Assembly (NCBI GenBank): GCA_949358305.1
Contig: OX442319.1
Span: forward strand, 6,944,001-7,008,000
DNA: 64,000 nt
Direction: 5' to 3'
Origin: Strigamia acuminata
Taxonomy: Eukaryota; Arthropoda; Chilopoda; Geophilomorpha; Linotaeniidae
In this document: piece by piece, positions 33,002 to 43,600 of the stretch
Position numbering within the stretch: the first letter of the stretch is position 1
How the letters are laid out: each line of letters begins with the position of its first letter
The notes under the pieces: generated by a model
Seen by the model: only the letters and a program-made list of their open reading frames with translations
Database searches by the model: none
Told to the model about the DNA's origin: nothing
Position numbers and translations under genes: made by a program

Positions 33002-35170
33002 CTTGATCCCGCTGAGGAGGTCCATAGTTAGATATTCGGGTTCGTGGGTTAATGACGTTTGTCACGTACTGGTCAGCGCATTTTCGGTTTTTAGGGACTA
33101 AGATTCGGTACATTAGTTGCTTTGTAGCATGAGTTTTTTCGGCTGAACTCGATGGATTGAGATGCAAGTTCTCCTTTGAGTACGGAAAAGAATGGGCATA
33201 ATTTTACTAGACACGTTTTCGTCTTGATCTTAAATTAGGTATTGTAACAGGTAGCTAGAATAGTTGCAGGGGTTATCAAAGCATTCCCATCAGGGAGCAG
33301 ATCCGTACGAGTTGACTTAGTAATAAGTTATGAGAGGAGAGAGAGAGGGACTCTTTGTTAGAAATTTAGGACGCCCAGCTTAGGAATTAAGTGAGTTTAG
33401 CTTGGGAGTTCCACATAGTTGGGTGGACTTCTCAACAAGACGATCCCTTGAAGTGAGAGTAATGCAATTGCTTATCGGGGATTGTTCTTTCTTTAATGTT
33501 AGCGTGAATAATTTATTCAAGTTAAAAGGTATTAGTGGTTTTACAGAAGTGAATTTAAGCGTTTTTCTTTATAAGTTTCTTCTCCTTCCCGCGCGAGTTG
33601 AGATTGTCTAGTCCTCGCCGCTTCGTTGCGCGATTCTCTTCTCTAGTTGAATGCGTTGGAGGCAGGGTCCCTTGTTAGAAAAAAGACAGAGCAAGTTTTA
33701 GCGTTATTAATTTAGAAAATAGCTTTTCATCTGCATACTGCGGAACTTGGTTAAGATTCAAGGGCCCCGAGTTGCTTTAATTTATTGTTGTCCAGAGTGA
33801 CCATCCAGAATGAGTAAAGTGGAGTGTCTGGCGGTTGAGTTTGTCTGCGGCACTCTATCTGAAGCAAAATGGCGGTAGCCGTGGATACAGTTTTTGCATG
33901 TGTTATGGGAAGGGCTAAGCAAAGAGAAATTAATTCTGCATTCAGATAGACAGAAGTTTGGCTGAGGTTTTCAGTTTTTCGTCATTCTTCTTAGAAATTC
34001 AATTGTTTTTCGGTTGGATTACTATTCTAGTGGGTAAAAAAAAAGTGTTTGCTGCAATTTATTTAGGGTTAAAAGTTTCCCTTTTCGAATTTTCGTTTGC
34101 AAAAGGGAGAGACATGTTGCAGTAGGGAAACGTTCACTTGCGCTTTGTTCAGGTCATGGTGAGTTTTGGAGTCGTTTTTGTTCGGTTTAGGCCTTTGTAA
34201 GGATATGTTGAGTGGCAAGAACGTTCATGTCGGCTTCCGTACGAGTGCCATGAGAGAATTAAGCACACGTTGTTAGTAAGGGGCGGATTTTTACTTTGGG
34301 TTCGAATTCCTATTTCGTTTGGTCTCGTTAGTCGGGTAACAGTTTCCTCGTTTTGGGGATTTGAGCGGCGTACGTTTTCGTGCTTTAGTTGTGGCGTTAG
34401 AAATAAGGGTGAACTTAGCCTCCATTAGCGAACTGTAGAATTAAGCCCTTCTTATTGTAGAGTTAAAACCTAGGTCGGGTCGTTATTCCGGTTGGAGCTG
34501 TGTTTGTAAATTTCGCCCAGTCTGTAGCTACTAGGAATTCTTTCTTTTAAGTAAAAAGGCCGTGCCTTCTTAGATTTCTTTGGAAATAATTCTCGTTTTG
34601 ATTTTTCCAGAGATAGGTTTTGATTTGTTAAAAAGCTTAGGTTAAGTACGAGATTTTTTTTGCTTTAGTTAATTAGTCGATAGAAGTAGGCAAGGTTTTT
34701 CTCAGTTAACGTGCGAGTAGCGTCAGTTTCGAGTTGCTTTGTAGACGGCGTACGGTGTTCGCGTTCGGAGTGTTATTAGAATTTAGTTCAGGTGACTGCA
34801 GTTGATTAATTTCAATTCGACGACCTTATTCAGAATTTACTCTCATGAGCGAATTTCCTTTTACCGTTTATTTGTGCAGTAAGACAGGCGTGAATTATTA
34901 GTCTAGAGATTTTGCTGATAAGTTATTGTTATTTTAGTTGTATTCTTCTGCAGTCTATTTGGTGCCTTCTCGTTTCAGGGGACCCGTTCTCGTTCGTGTA
35001 TTTGGGATTGTTAACAGAAAGGTCAATTCAATTTTTCGTTTGGGAAAAGGGGTTCTTTGTTTCGTGATTGGGGTTTGCCATTAGACACAGGCTTGGTGAA
35101 TGTTCGGTCTTTCCTTTTTGCGTGCGATTACTTCAGGGCGGCTGCTCTCTTCCTTTTTGGCTGGGAGCAA

Positions 35171-36370
35171 TGTTGCGAGCAAGAACGCAACAAAAAGATT
35201 AGGAGACTCGCGTTTCACCTGAAATTAGTAGAAGGTCTTTTTAGTTTGGTTTTAGTAGTTGATCACAAGTTTGCAGACATATCTGATGTGTCCAGTGGCC
35301 TGGTTGACCGACGGTTTTGCTCCGTGTAGTCCACGGTAGTAATCGGGTGGTCGGTTGTACCTGTAGTGGACATTTGCGGTGTTGTCAGTCACTTGTGGTT
35401 GTTTTGAGTATTGGTTTTTAGCTGTATGTTTAAGAGAAATATTAGTTTTGTAAGAGTTTTATGTATTGTTTTGATTGCAATTAACCTTTGCTAGTTGTTC
35501 CGGGTGTTTAGTGGTCGTCTGAAACGTGGGTTGGCTAGCACTGCAGGGCGTCGGTAGTGGTTGTGCAGACATTGAGCGCTTTGGGTACGCATGCGGGAAT
35601 GAGAGCGGCTTGGAAACGCCTCGTTTGGCTTCTCTGCAAGGTTCCCGTACTGAGTTGGAAGTCCCGGCGTTTTTGTCATGCCTTGGACGGCCTTGGAAGT
35701 CAGTTTGGATCGGTTCTGCTTTCATTCGCGTCTCTCAGCTGTTGCTAGACCGCCATGTGCTTAAGGTGCGGTTCTGGTGGCCTTTTGATAGTTAGTGTCG
35801 ACATTTCACTGGAACACAGCATAGGGGTTGATAGTATTTAATAACTTGTGTATTTTATGCCAATGATAGATGTTTATACTAAGCTTTTATTACGTGTTAT
35901 TACTTGGTTGTTAAGGGTTAAGTTTGAGACATGTAGTGCCCTCTTTGGAGGTATTGGGTTTAAGCTCAACATTGTTCTTTTGTCTTTATTTACTGTTAGC
36001 CTTTATTTACAAGTAATTGTTTGTTATATTTAAGTTTGCCTTGCGCCATTGTTCACGGTTGCTAGGCGAAGTTGTTGTCAAGATGCGTAGCCATTAAGTA
36101 TGATGTTGTTGTTTTTCCTCCTTTAAATAAATAAAACGGTTTGTTTTGGTGTTATACCATTTTTCTCCTGGGATTACTTACTCAAAAGGATGAGCCAAGC
36201 AGCCCTGAGACTGGGAGAAACAGAAACCACAACCAGGTTAGAAGAAAAGGAGAGAGTTAAGCACTACATGACGATGCAAAGATTTAGGCCTATAAAATCG
36301 GCATTTTGCATTTGTCACATATACATCGAATGTTTGTCAGCCAACACGATCACAAAGATTGCTGGCAACA
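35171..36370 (+). repeat. C 3' LTR, 1200 bp
   Basis: Appears identical to 27051-28250. Followed by the CCAG duplication (36371-36374) and the resumed D LTR. Confidence 0.92.
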
Positions 36371-36374
36371 CCAG

Positions 36375-38101
36375 CAAGCAGTGATTGCTGCAAGGACTGG
36401 CAACTCACGCACCTCGTAATAAACATTCGAGCGATCAAATCTTCGCACAGCACTTTTCACTACTCGACTCGATTGAAACCATTCTGACATTTGATAACGC
36501 ATATCAAGTTTTCTGACTTGGCCATCATTGTCCTCTCCATGTCGACCAAAACTCGAGAACCTGGCTTTTGCTTTAAACATGACTGTTGGCGGATATTCGG
36601 GCTCGAATATCAATCTCGTCTTTCATAAATCAAAGATGGCGCAGATTCGAATCTCGCGCTTGTGTGCAACCGAAAAGAAACACTCGTTCTTATTTACGAA
36701 CAAAAATAAAACGATGTTTAATCGTTCAAATCAAAACTATAACTACTTGTACAATCGCTTAGCTCGTGTCACAGCCTTTTATTACAATAGAAAAAGACAC
36801 GAGCGCATTATTGACACAATAAAGGGATAATATCTCAACCAACACTGTCTCCTACAGGCTTCCGTACTTCAAGATCACAACAGCCGTTGAGACCTAAGAC
36901 TTAAACTTAAAACCTAATCTAACATTGAAGATACACTGCCAATAAACACATCTGAACTCAAAGAATATTTAAAGACAGTAACATAAATTAGAGTGAGGTG
37001 TAAACCTCAAAAAACCCGCAATTAACATTCTCAACGAACACAGAGGAGAATCTATAAAACCCGAAAATGCGCAACTTTGCCGCGAGGCGGCATTGTATGC
37101 AATCGCCGTAAAATTAAGCCTCGGCCACACACACACGATTACGCTTTTAATTACGAATAAAAACTCAATAACAATTCTAATTGTTCGATGTGTTCCTGCA
37201 ATTATTCATTTGGGTGCCACGGAACTATATTCTCATCACCCGAACTAAATTTGAAGATATCCGAGTGTTTCCCAAAACCCGAACCTGAACGAAATGACAA
37301 AAACTCTGTGAAATCACGTGACCTCTATTTTATCCCGTGAATCTAAATCGGAACCAAAATCAACGAATAAATAAGCAACCAAATAATTCTAAATCTCAAT
37401 AAACTCTCATAACAAGAACCGAACACGAAAGAATCTTTTTACTAAATCAACATGAATCTCGGTCGATAACGAGGCTCGTTGCACCAACTGTCTCCTAATG
37501 GCGGATCCAACCGACCAACGCTCCTTGGTGACCAACGGAACTTCTCCTCTGCCCCACGCCGACTCATCGGATCTAATTCTGCGGTAAACCACATCCAAAG
37601 CTATTTATTTAATCGACTAAAAAGTTTCTGACCTAATATATTTAAATCTACAGCTTCAAAACAACATCTTTCCGAGTGCGCTCCGACCAGACCAAACCGC
37701 TCGATAATCAACAACGACTTCGCTTTTCGCTTTGAAACCCATCCTCGCCGTTATCGCCTTCAATCAGCGACCCAATGCCTGCCTGTACCGTGTCAGATAA
37801 GTTCTCGAAAACTATTCAAACTAACCGGAACCGAAATTAAAAACCTTGACTTTTCCTTTGTAGATAAACCCGATGCCCGAACTTAACACAAGATGGCGCG
37901 ACACGCTCACCTCTCAATTCTAACGTTGCGAACTCTTCGAGAAATTGAGACTTTTAAAGAAACGAAATGACCGAAACGATTCAGCTAACCCCGACAACTC
38001 ACAAGGTAAACATTCCACGAATGGTAACTCGAATCATGCAAATGAACCAAAGTTTCTCTCCCTTTTCTGAATATTATTTTGTTGCGTATCTGCTCGCAAC
38101 A
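36375..38101 (-). repeat. D 5' LTR, main part right of C
   Basis: Matches 20049-21775 of the other D LTR without visible differences. Ends at 38101 with the inverted start TGTTGCG/CGCAACA; TATT (38102-38105) follows and A3 resumes. Confidence 0.9.
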
Positions 38102-38105
38102 TATT

Positions 38106-38766
38106 GAAGCTTTTAGAAAAGGAAGAGAAGACGTCGTCCCTGCTAATTAAACACTCCAATGACGATCGTTACAGTAAAACCGAAGTCGTGACCCACGACG
38201 GTCATCGACGAGAAGCAATTGCTACCAGTAGCCTAACCAATGCTGTGGAAAAAACGAAATTAGTGAAGACAATCAGAATTGACGAAGGACAGTTTTTTCC
38301 CGACATTTTTACTTTTTCAAATGAAATGGCTGAGCAAAAGAAAAAGGTAATAGTCGCCGCATTAGACGTCGACTTCAAGAGGAAGCCATTTGATCAGATA
38401 TCCGAGTTAGTTCCACTAGCCGAGTCTGTTGTGAAACTACAAGCAAAATGTTATTTTTGCGGAGATAAAGCTGAATTTTCAAGACGAATTTCGCACGAAA
38501 CCAGAGTCAAGGTGATAGGAGGGATCGACAAATACAAACCAACCTGTCGAGTATGTTTCTCAAAGCCCATGGAGTCAGTAGAGACAAAAAGGAAAATCAT
38601 CAACGGAATTATTCGACTTAGTTGTATGATTGTCAACCGAAGAATACCTCCGTGGATACCATATTTGATCCGTCAAAGAATCTTGCCATCCAGAGTGAAA
38701 TACAAAAAGGTGAAAGAGGTCTCCCAAATATTATCATCAAAGACCAGAAGTAATCAAACTAAATGA
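38106..38766 (+). pseudogene. Thymidine kinase, 3' part cut off by D (A3)
   Basis: Continues the A3 fusion frame after the duplicated TATT and ends at the same TGA as A2. It has THDG, the DEGQFF block, RKPF, LVPLAESVVKL, both zinc CxxC pairs and the basic tail, but no start codon and no P-loop. One change stands out: the glycine before IDEG in A1 and A2 is arginine here (TIRIDEG), next to the catalytic segment. Several other substitutions separate it from A2, some shared with A1. Confidence 0.9.
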
Positions 38767-38801
38767 TGGGTTGTTCGCACTTTCTTTTCGCCGGCAATCT
38801 A

Positions 38802-39050
38802 TGTTGCTAGCAACATAAAGGAAAGTTGCTAAACGTCTTAAAAATTAGTCATCTGGAATTATTAAAAAGAGTTTTTAATATTTATCTTAGATTGGGAATT
38901 TAATTAGACACTTATCTGAATATAAGTCTTCTTTGAGTTAGTTTGAGTGAATTTCTCAGTACTGGTTGATCTGACCGGATAAATCTGGGAAGAAAAGAGT
39001 TTTACATTAGTTATTTTTCCACTTAGAATTTATTTTCTATCTTGTTTACC
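38802..39050 (+). repeat. A3 3' LTR, first 249 bp
   Basis: Starts TGTTGCTAGCAACA and is cut at 39050 by F1; TACC at 39047-39050 is the duplication, repeated at 48165-48168. Confidence 0.93.
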
Positions 39051-40604
39051 TGTAGCAAACAACCTTGGCTCTCACAAGGAATACTGGCGAATTGGTCTGT
39101 AAACTCTGGAGACCGCCCGAGACTGTATAGTGGTTGATGAAACAAGTTGACCTCTCAGCCCAAACTCTAGGCCTAACTGCATCATGAGAAATCAGGCCTA
39201 ACTGCATTCAGTTGAAAATGATAAAGGAAGCTCTCTGGATACTGGGGAAAACCTTGTGCCTCCAGTGAGGAGGAGAGCATGCAAAGCTTTCTACTCACTC
39301 ATTTGCATATTTCCCTGAGTAGGAAATAAGATCAGAAAAGAATGTTCAAAGCAGGAGTGAAAACACATCAACTTTTTAATCTTAACAACAAGTAACAACT
39401 GATTGCTTCTTTAGCAACCACACAACAACTGGTCACCTGCTTACAATAAATATCAGTGACCAAACAATACAGATTTGCATAATAACAATAGTGCCAACAA
39501 GGTTTCCGTATTCCTACAACAGATGTCAAACTTAACATAAGTAAAGGCAAAACTTAACCTAACACCTTGATAACATTATGACCTGTGCAAACAGCACTTC
39601 ACTTAAACTTAACAGATAATTCAAAGGCTAAAACTAACATTAATTACACTCAAAACACAATGCTTAGCCCAAACCCAATCACCACCAACAGAGGGCGCAA
39701 CGTGTCACAGTTTTAACCCCTTTACAACCATGCAATAACAAAGGTAAAGGCTTAGATTAATAACTCTTAATATTGGTAATTTATACAAACAATAACTAGT
39801 ATATATTCCCTATGTCCAGGTTTCATTAAAACCCCAAACTAAATAATAACAGGGCACCAGTGCAGCACCAAATCCAAGATGGCGACCATGCAACTGCTAA
39901 AATGACGTGAATGGAGCCAAACAAGGTCGCAAGCGACTCACAGGCCTTCTCAACGATGGATCTGCGTCCTAGAACGGTCAGTACAACTTTCCCAGTGCTT
40001 GGACATTGAAACCCGACCAATTCAACTCATTTGCAGGACCCACACGACCACGAGAGGCGTCGCAAGGCGTGCGCTCACGCCCGACGCTCCCGAACGCTCA
40101 CAAACGATGTCCAACGTTCATCCAGCGACCCAGGACACCTGGGGAGTTCCTTAAACACCAATACAAGTTAGTATAAATTAAATCACAAGCAAAACAAGCA
40201 CTAAAACTGCAATTGTGCTTATTTCAGGTTCTTCCCGTCTCCCAGTTCACTTGCGCTATGGCGGCCATCTTGCCGGTGCACGACTATCTCCCTCGCAAGT
40301 GAACTGGAAACGGGAGAGAACTTACAAATACTAGAAACAACACCTAAAAGTGAAAAAGACACATAAAACAATTACAAAAGACTAAAAACACAACTTTCAA
40401 ACATTCCAGGTGTGGCAGGCGAAGTGGCAACCCCCTTGAACTTCCAGGATCGTGTCAACAAAGCAGCAAACCAACTGGACATGTCAGATATGTGTTAAAA
40501 ATCTATTCAAACTTGACAACAAAATTAAAAAAGCCTTTTCTTCCTTTCAGAAGATAAACAACGTGAAATCTCCAGATCTTTTTGTTGCGTTCTTGCTCGC
40601 AACA
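39051..40604 (-). repeat. F1 3' LTR, 1554 bp
   Basis: Reads TGTTGCGAGC (from 40604) to GTTTGCTACA (at 39051). Carries the imperfect 28-bp inverted repeat described for F2. Confidence 0.95.
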
Positions 40605-40656
40605 TCGCTGCCAGCCGAAAAAGAAGCAGACAGCCGGCTCAAACAAATCGACCACG
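40605..40656 (-). other. F1 3' UTR
   Basis: 52 bp between stop and LTR; sense ends with CTTCTTTTTCGGCTGGCAGCGA, pyrimidine-rich rather than a normal polypurine tract. Confidence 0.6.
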
Positions 40657-43600
40657 CTAATCCAGCTCCAAGGCCCTCACGTGTTTGACCGAGCGGCGGT
40701 ATTCCTTTCCATTGGCTGTAACTACTCTCACGACGCGCACAAACCCATCTTCGCCGGGTAGGACCTCGATGACCCGTGCCAGCGGCCAGAAGTACGGATT
40801 GCAGCCGACCTTTTCCAGCAATACTATCTGGTTGACCTCCGGATTCTTGAAACGTGAGTCGCCCTTAACTTCATGAAAATTTCTTAGTTGTTTCAGGTAA
40901 CTCTCGCGCCAAATCCGCCAGAACTCCCAAATGAAAAGTCGTCTCTTTCTATCCAATCGCCGTAGGTCTTTTTTCTGTATCGCGTGCAGCGGACGGTTGA
41001 TTACCCACTTGGGCATTCCTCCAGTGAGGAAATTCTCAGGGCTGAGAATTCTCCCGCCGTCAACCCCCTCATGCACGTAGGACAGTGGCCTTGAGTTAAG
41101 CACGGAACCTATCTCGGCGGCTAGCGTCTGTAGCGTCTCCAAATCTACGGTCCTGCGCAGCAGCATCTTACGCAATTTATCTTTCACCGACCGCACAAGC
41201 CTCTCCCAGGCTCCTCCGGCCCATGGTGACAATGGTGGAATGAACGACCAAACCACTCGCTTCTCCGAAAGGAACGTCCGGATCCCATCCTTGGTCAGCA
41301 ATTTACCCCACGACTGTATCTCCTGGCTTCCTCGCTCGAAAGTTTTGGAGTTATCGGAGAACACTTTCGCCGGATACCCAAATCTTGCGCCGAAACGACG
41401 GAAGGCCAGAAGAAACTTTTCCACTGAAAGATTCTCGGAAACTTCCAAATGTATCGCTCGCGTTACTAGGCAAGTAAATAATAGAATATAGACTTTCCTT
41501 CCTTTCTCCTTATGCCTGACTGTGAGAGGACCGAGGTGGTCAATTCCTGTATGCTGGAACGGGGCTGCCGGCGTGACGCGCTCCATCGGCGGGTCACCAG
41601 TGGATGGGTTATTGCGGTCCAACCGTTCTCGTTTGCAGACCAAGCAACTCCGGATCACAGCCTTGACCGTTCGGCGTCCTCTTACAATCCAATACTTGTC
41701 TCTCAACCGATAAAACGTCTCACTCAGCTCACCATGCAGGAGCTGCAAGTGAACCTTCTTGATGATTAGCCTTGTTACCCAACTATCCGGGTGTAACAAG
41801 ATGGGAAACGTCTCGTCGAAGGGAAGCTCTGACTTCCCTAGACGGCTCCTTAGTCGTAGTAAATCTCTCTCATCCAGAAATATGTCGAAATTTTTCAGGA
41901 TGGAGCCCTTTGCCACCTTCTCCTTCACCATCGCGGCTTGTCTTTCGTCTGGAAAACTCAAGACCTGAGCCAAGCGGATGACTCTTTCCTCGGCAACTTC
42001 TATCTCGAGAACCTCGAGGTCCCTCCCGCGGGCGGAAAAAGGAAGCCAGCGCCGCATGAATGCGAAAACTCGTACGAGGCGATTAAAACTGCTAAACCGC
42101 TTGAAAACCTCGCATATATGCGCTTCTCCATCTGACGCAACTAAAGCTACCTTTTCCTTCTTTGCCTCTTCCATTGGGAGGTCAACGTCTTCGGGTTCGT
42201 CCACGAGGTCTTCCAACTGACCAGGCCCGTCCCACCAGAGACGGTTGGCCAAAAGGCTCTTTGCCTCGCATGGGCGTGTCAATACGTCCGCCGGATTTCG
42301 ATCCGTCGGGACGTATGCCCACTGACTCGGACTTGACTTCTCAAGAACTTCTGCCACTCTGTTGGAGACATATGGCTTCCACCTGTTCTTATTAGACTTC
42401 AACCACCCGAGCGCGACCATTGAGTCCGAGTAATACCTTATCTTCCCAATCGGATAACCCGGTAAGAAATCTTCTAAGATGTACTCCACCATCCGGACTC
42501 CAACAACCGTTGCTGTCAACTCAAGGCGAGGTAAAGTCAACTTAGTGGTGGGGGCAATTCTGCTTTTGCTCAAGAGCAGTTGGGTTGCGCCTGACGCAGC
42601 TCGAACGTAGATTGCGCACCCGTACGCCTGTGGACTTGCGTCGCAAAAAACGTCAATGTCCATCTCTTGGCCCGAGTACGTCCCCATCCAACGCTTCACC
42701 CGGGCTTCGGTGAGGCGCTGAAGATCGGCGTACCATTTGGCCACTATCTCTCGGTTCTCTTCTGAGATAATGTCGTCCCATCTGATGTCGTGACCCCACA
42801 TACTCTGCAAGAGTATCTTCATCCTCAAAATGACTGGAGCTATCAACCCCAAGGGGTCGAAGACTGATGCCAATAATGACAGAATGCCCCTCCTGGACCG
42901 GGGGATCTCAACACAGGTGGGGATCCTGAACATAAGCGTGTCGTCTTGGACACTCCAAAGGATGCCCAGCATTTTGACAATGCCTAAATCTTCAAACTTG
43001 TCTGCACGCATGTGGAAATCTTTGTCTTTGAGTGCGTCAAAGACCTCTGCCTTTGATGTTGCCCACTTGACGAGAGGCAGCTTTCCCTCGTCAAGGATTC
43101 TGCGTAGATTGACACAGTGTTTTACTGTCTCTTTGGTTCCATCGGCACCGGACGTCAAGTCGTCCATGTAGATGCCCTTGTCTAGGGCATCTGCCTCTTT
43201 GGGGAAAAGCACCAAATACAATCGCCCTTGCGCGCGGATCACAGCGCACAACAAGAATGGCGACGAATTCACCCCGAATGGTACGACTATCATGCTTAAA
43301 ACGACCAGATGATCCCACAAATTCTGCCAAGAATATCCTTCTTGGAAGTATTCTTCTGAAACCCAAAGGAATCGCAAAAAATCGCAATGGTCCGGATTAA
43401 TCAGCACTTGCAGGAAAGCCTGCTTAATGTCTGCTATCGCCACTACACAGAAAAGGCGAAAACGGATCATAACTGGGACAATATCCGGATTTAAAGAGGG
43501 GCCAGGATACAGGCAGTCGTTCAGCGAAGGTAGCCCCTTCTTCGCCGACGACGCGTTGAAAACGACACGGAACTTGGTCGTTTCCCGGTCCTCCTTGATC

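Larger units (their letters stand above)
31246..35170 (+). other. C interior, 3' part, non-coding
   Basis: Continues the sequence shared with G (6208-10160 in reverse). Holds the GTTAAC motif pair (31431-31457 and 31484-31510), the GTGCAC hairpin, a C run near 32831, a T run near 32851 and a CT-rich block plus GGCTGGGAGCAA directly before the 3' LTR. I see no gene. Confidence 0.75.
27051..36370 (+). mobile_element. C: non-coding BEL-like LTR element, 9.3 kb
   Basis: Two 1200-bp LTRs (27051-28250 and 35171-36370) flank a 6920-bp interior that contains a 1079-bp DNA transposon. The target duplication CCAG is exact. The LTRs appear identical. It is the same family as G but a different subfamily: the 3' part of the LTR differs and the LTRs are 1200 versus 1186 bp. 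Confidence 0.92.
20040..38101 (-). mobile_element. D: non-coding BEL-like LTR element, itself interrupted by C
   Basis: LTRs: 20040-21775 (1736 bp) and 27042-27050 plus 36375-38101 (9 + 1727 = 1736 bp). The minus-strand orientation follows from the primer site next to 27041 and from the LTR start TGTTGCGAGCAGATACGCAACA read from 38101. The two LTRs look identical, so insertion was recent. The 5.27-kb interior lacks recognisable Gag or Pol. Confidence 0.9.
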
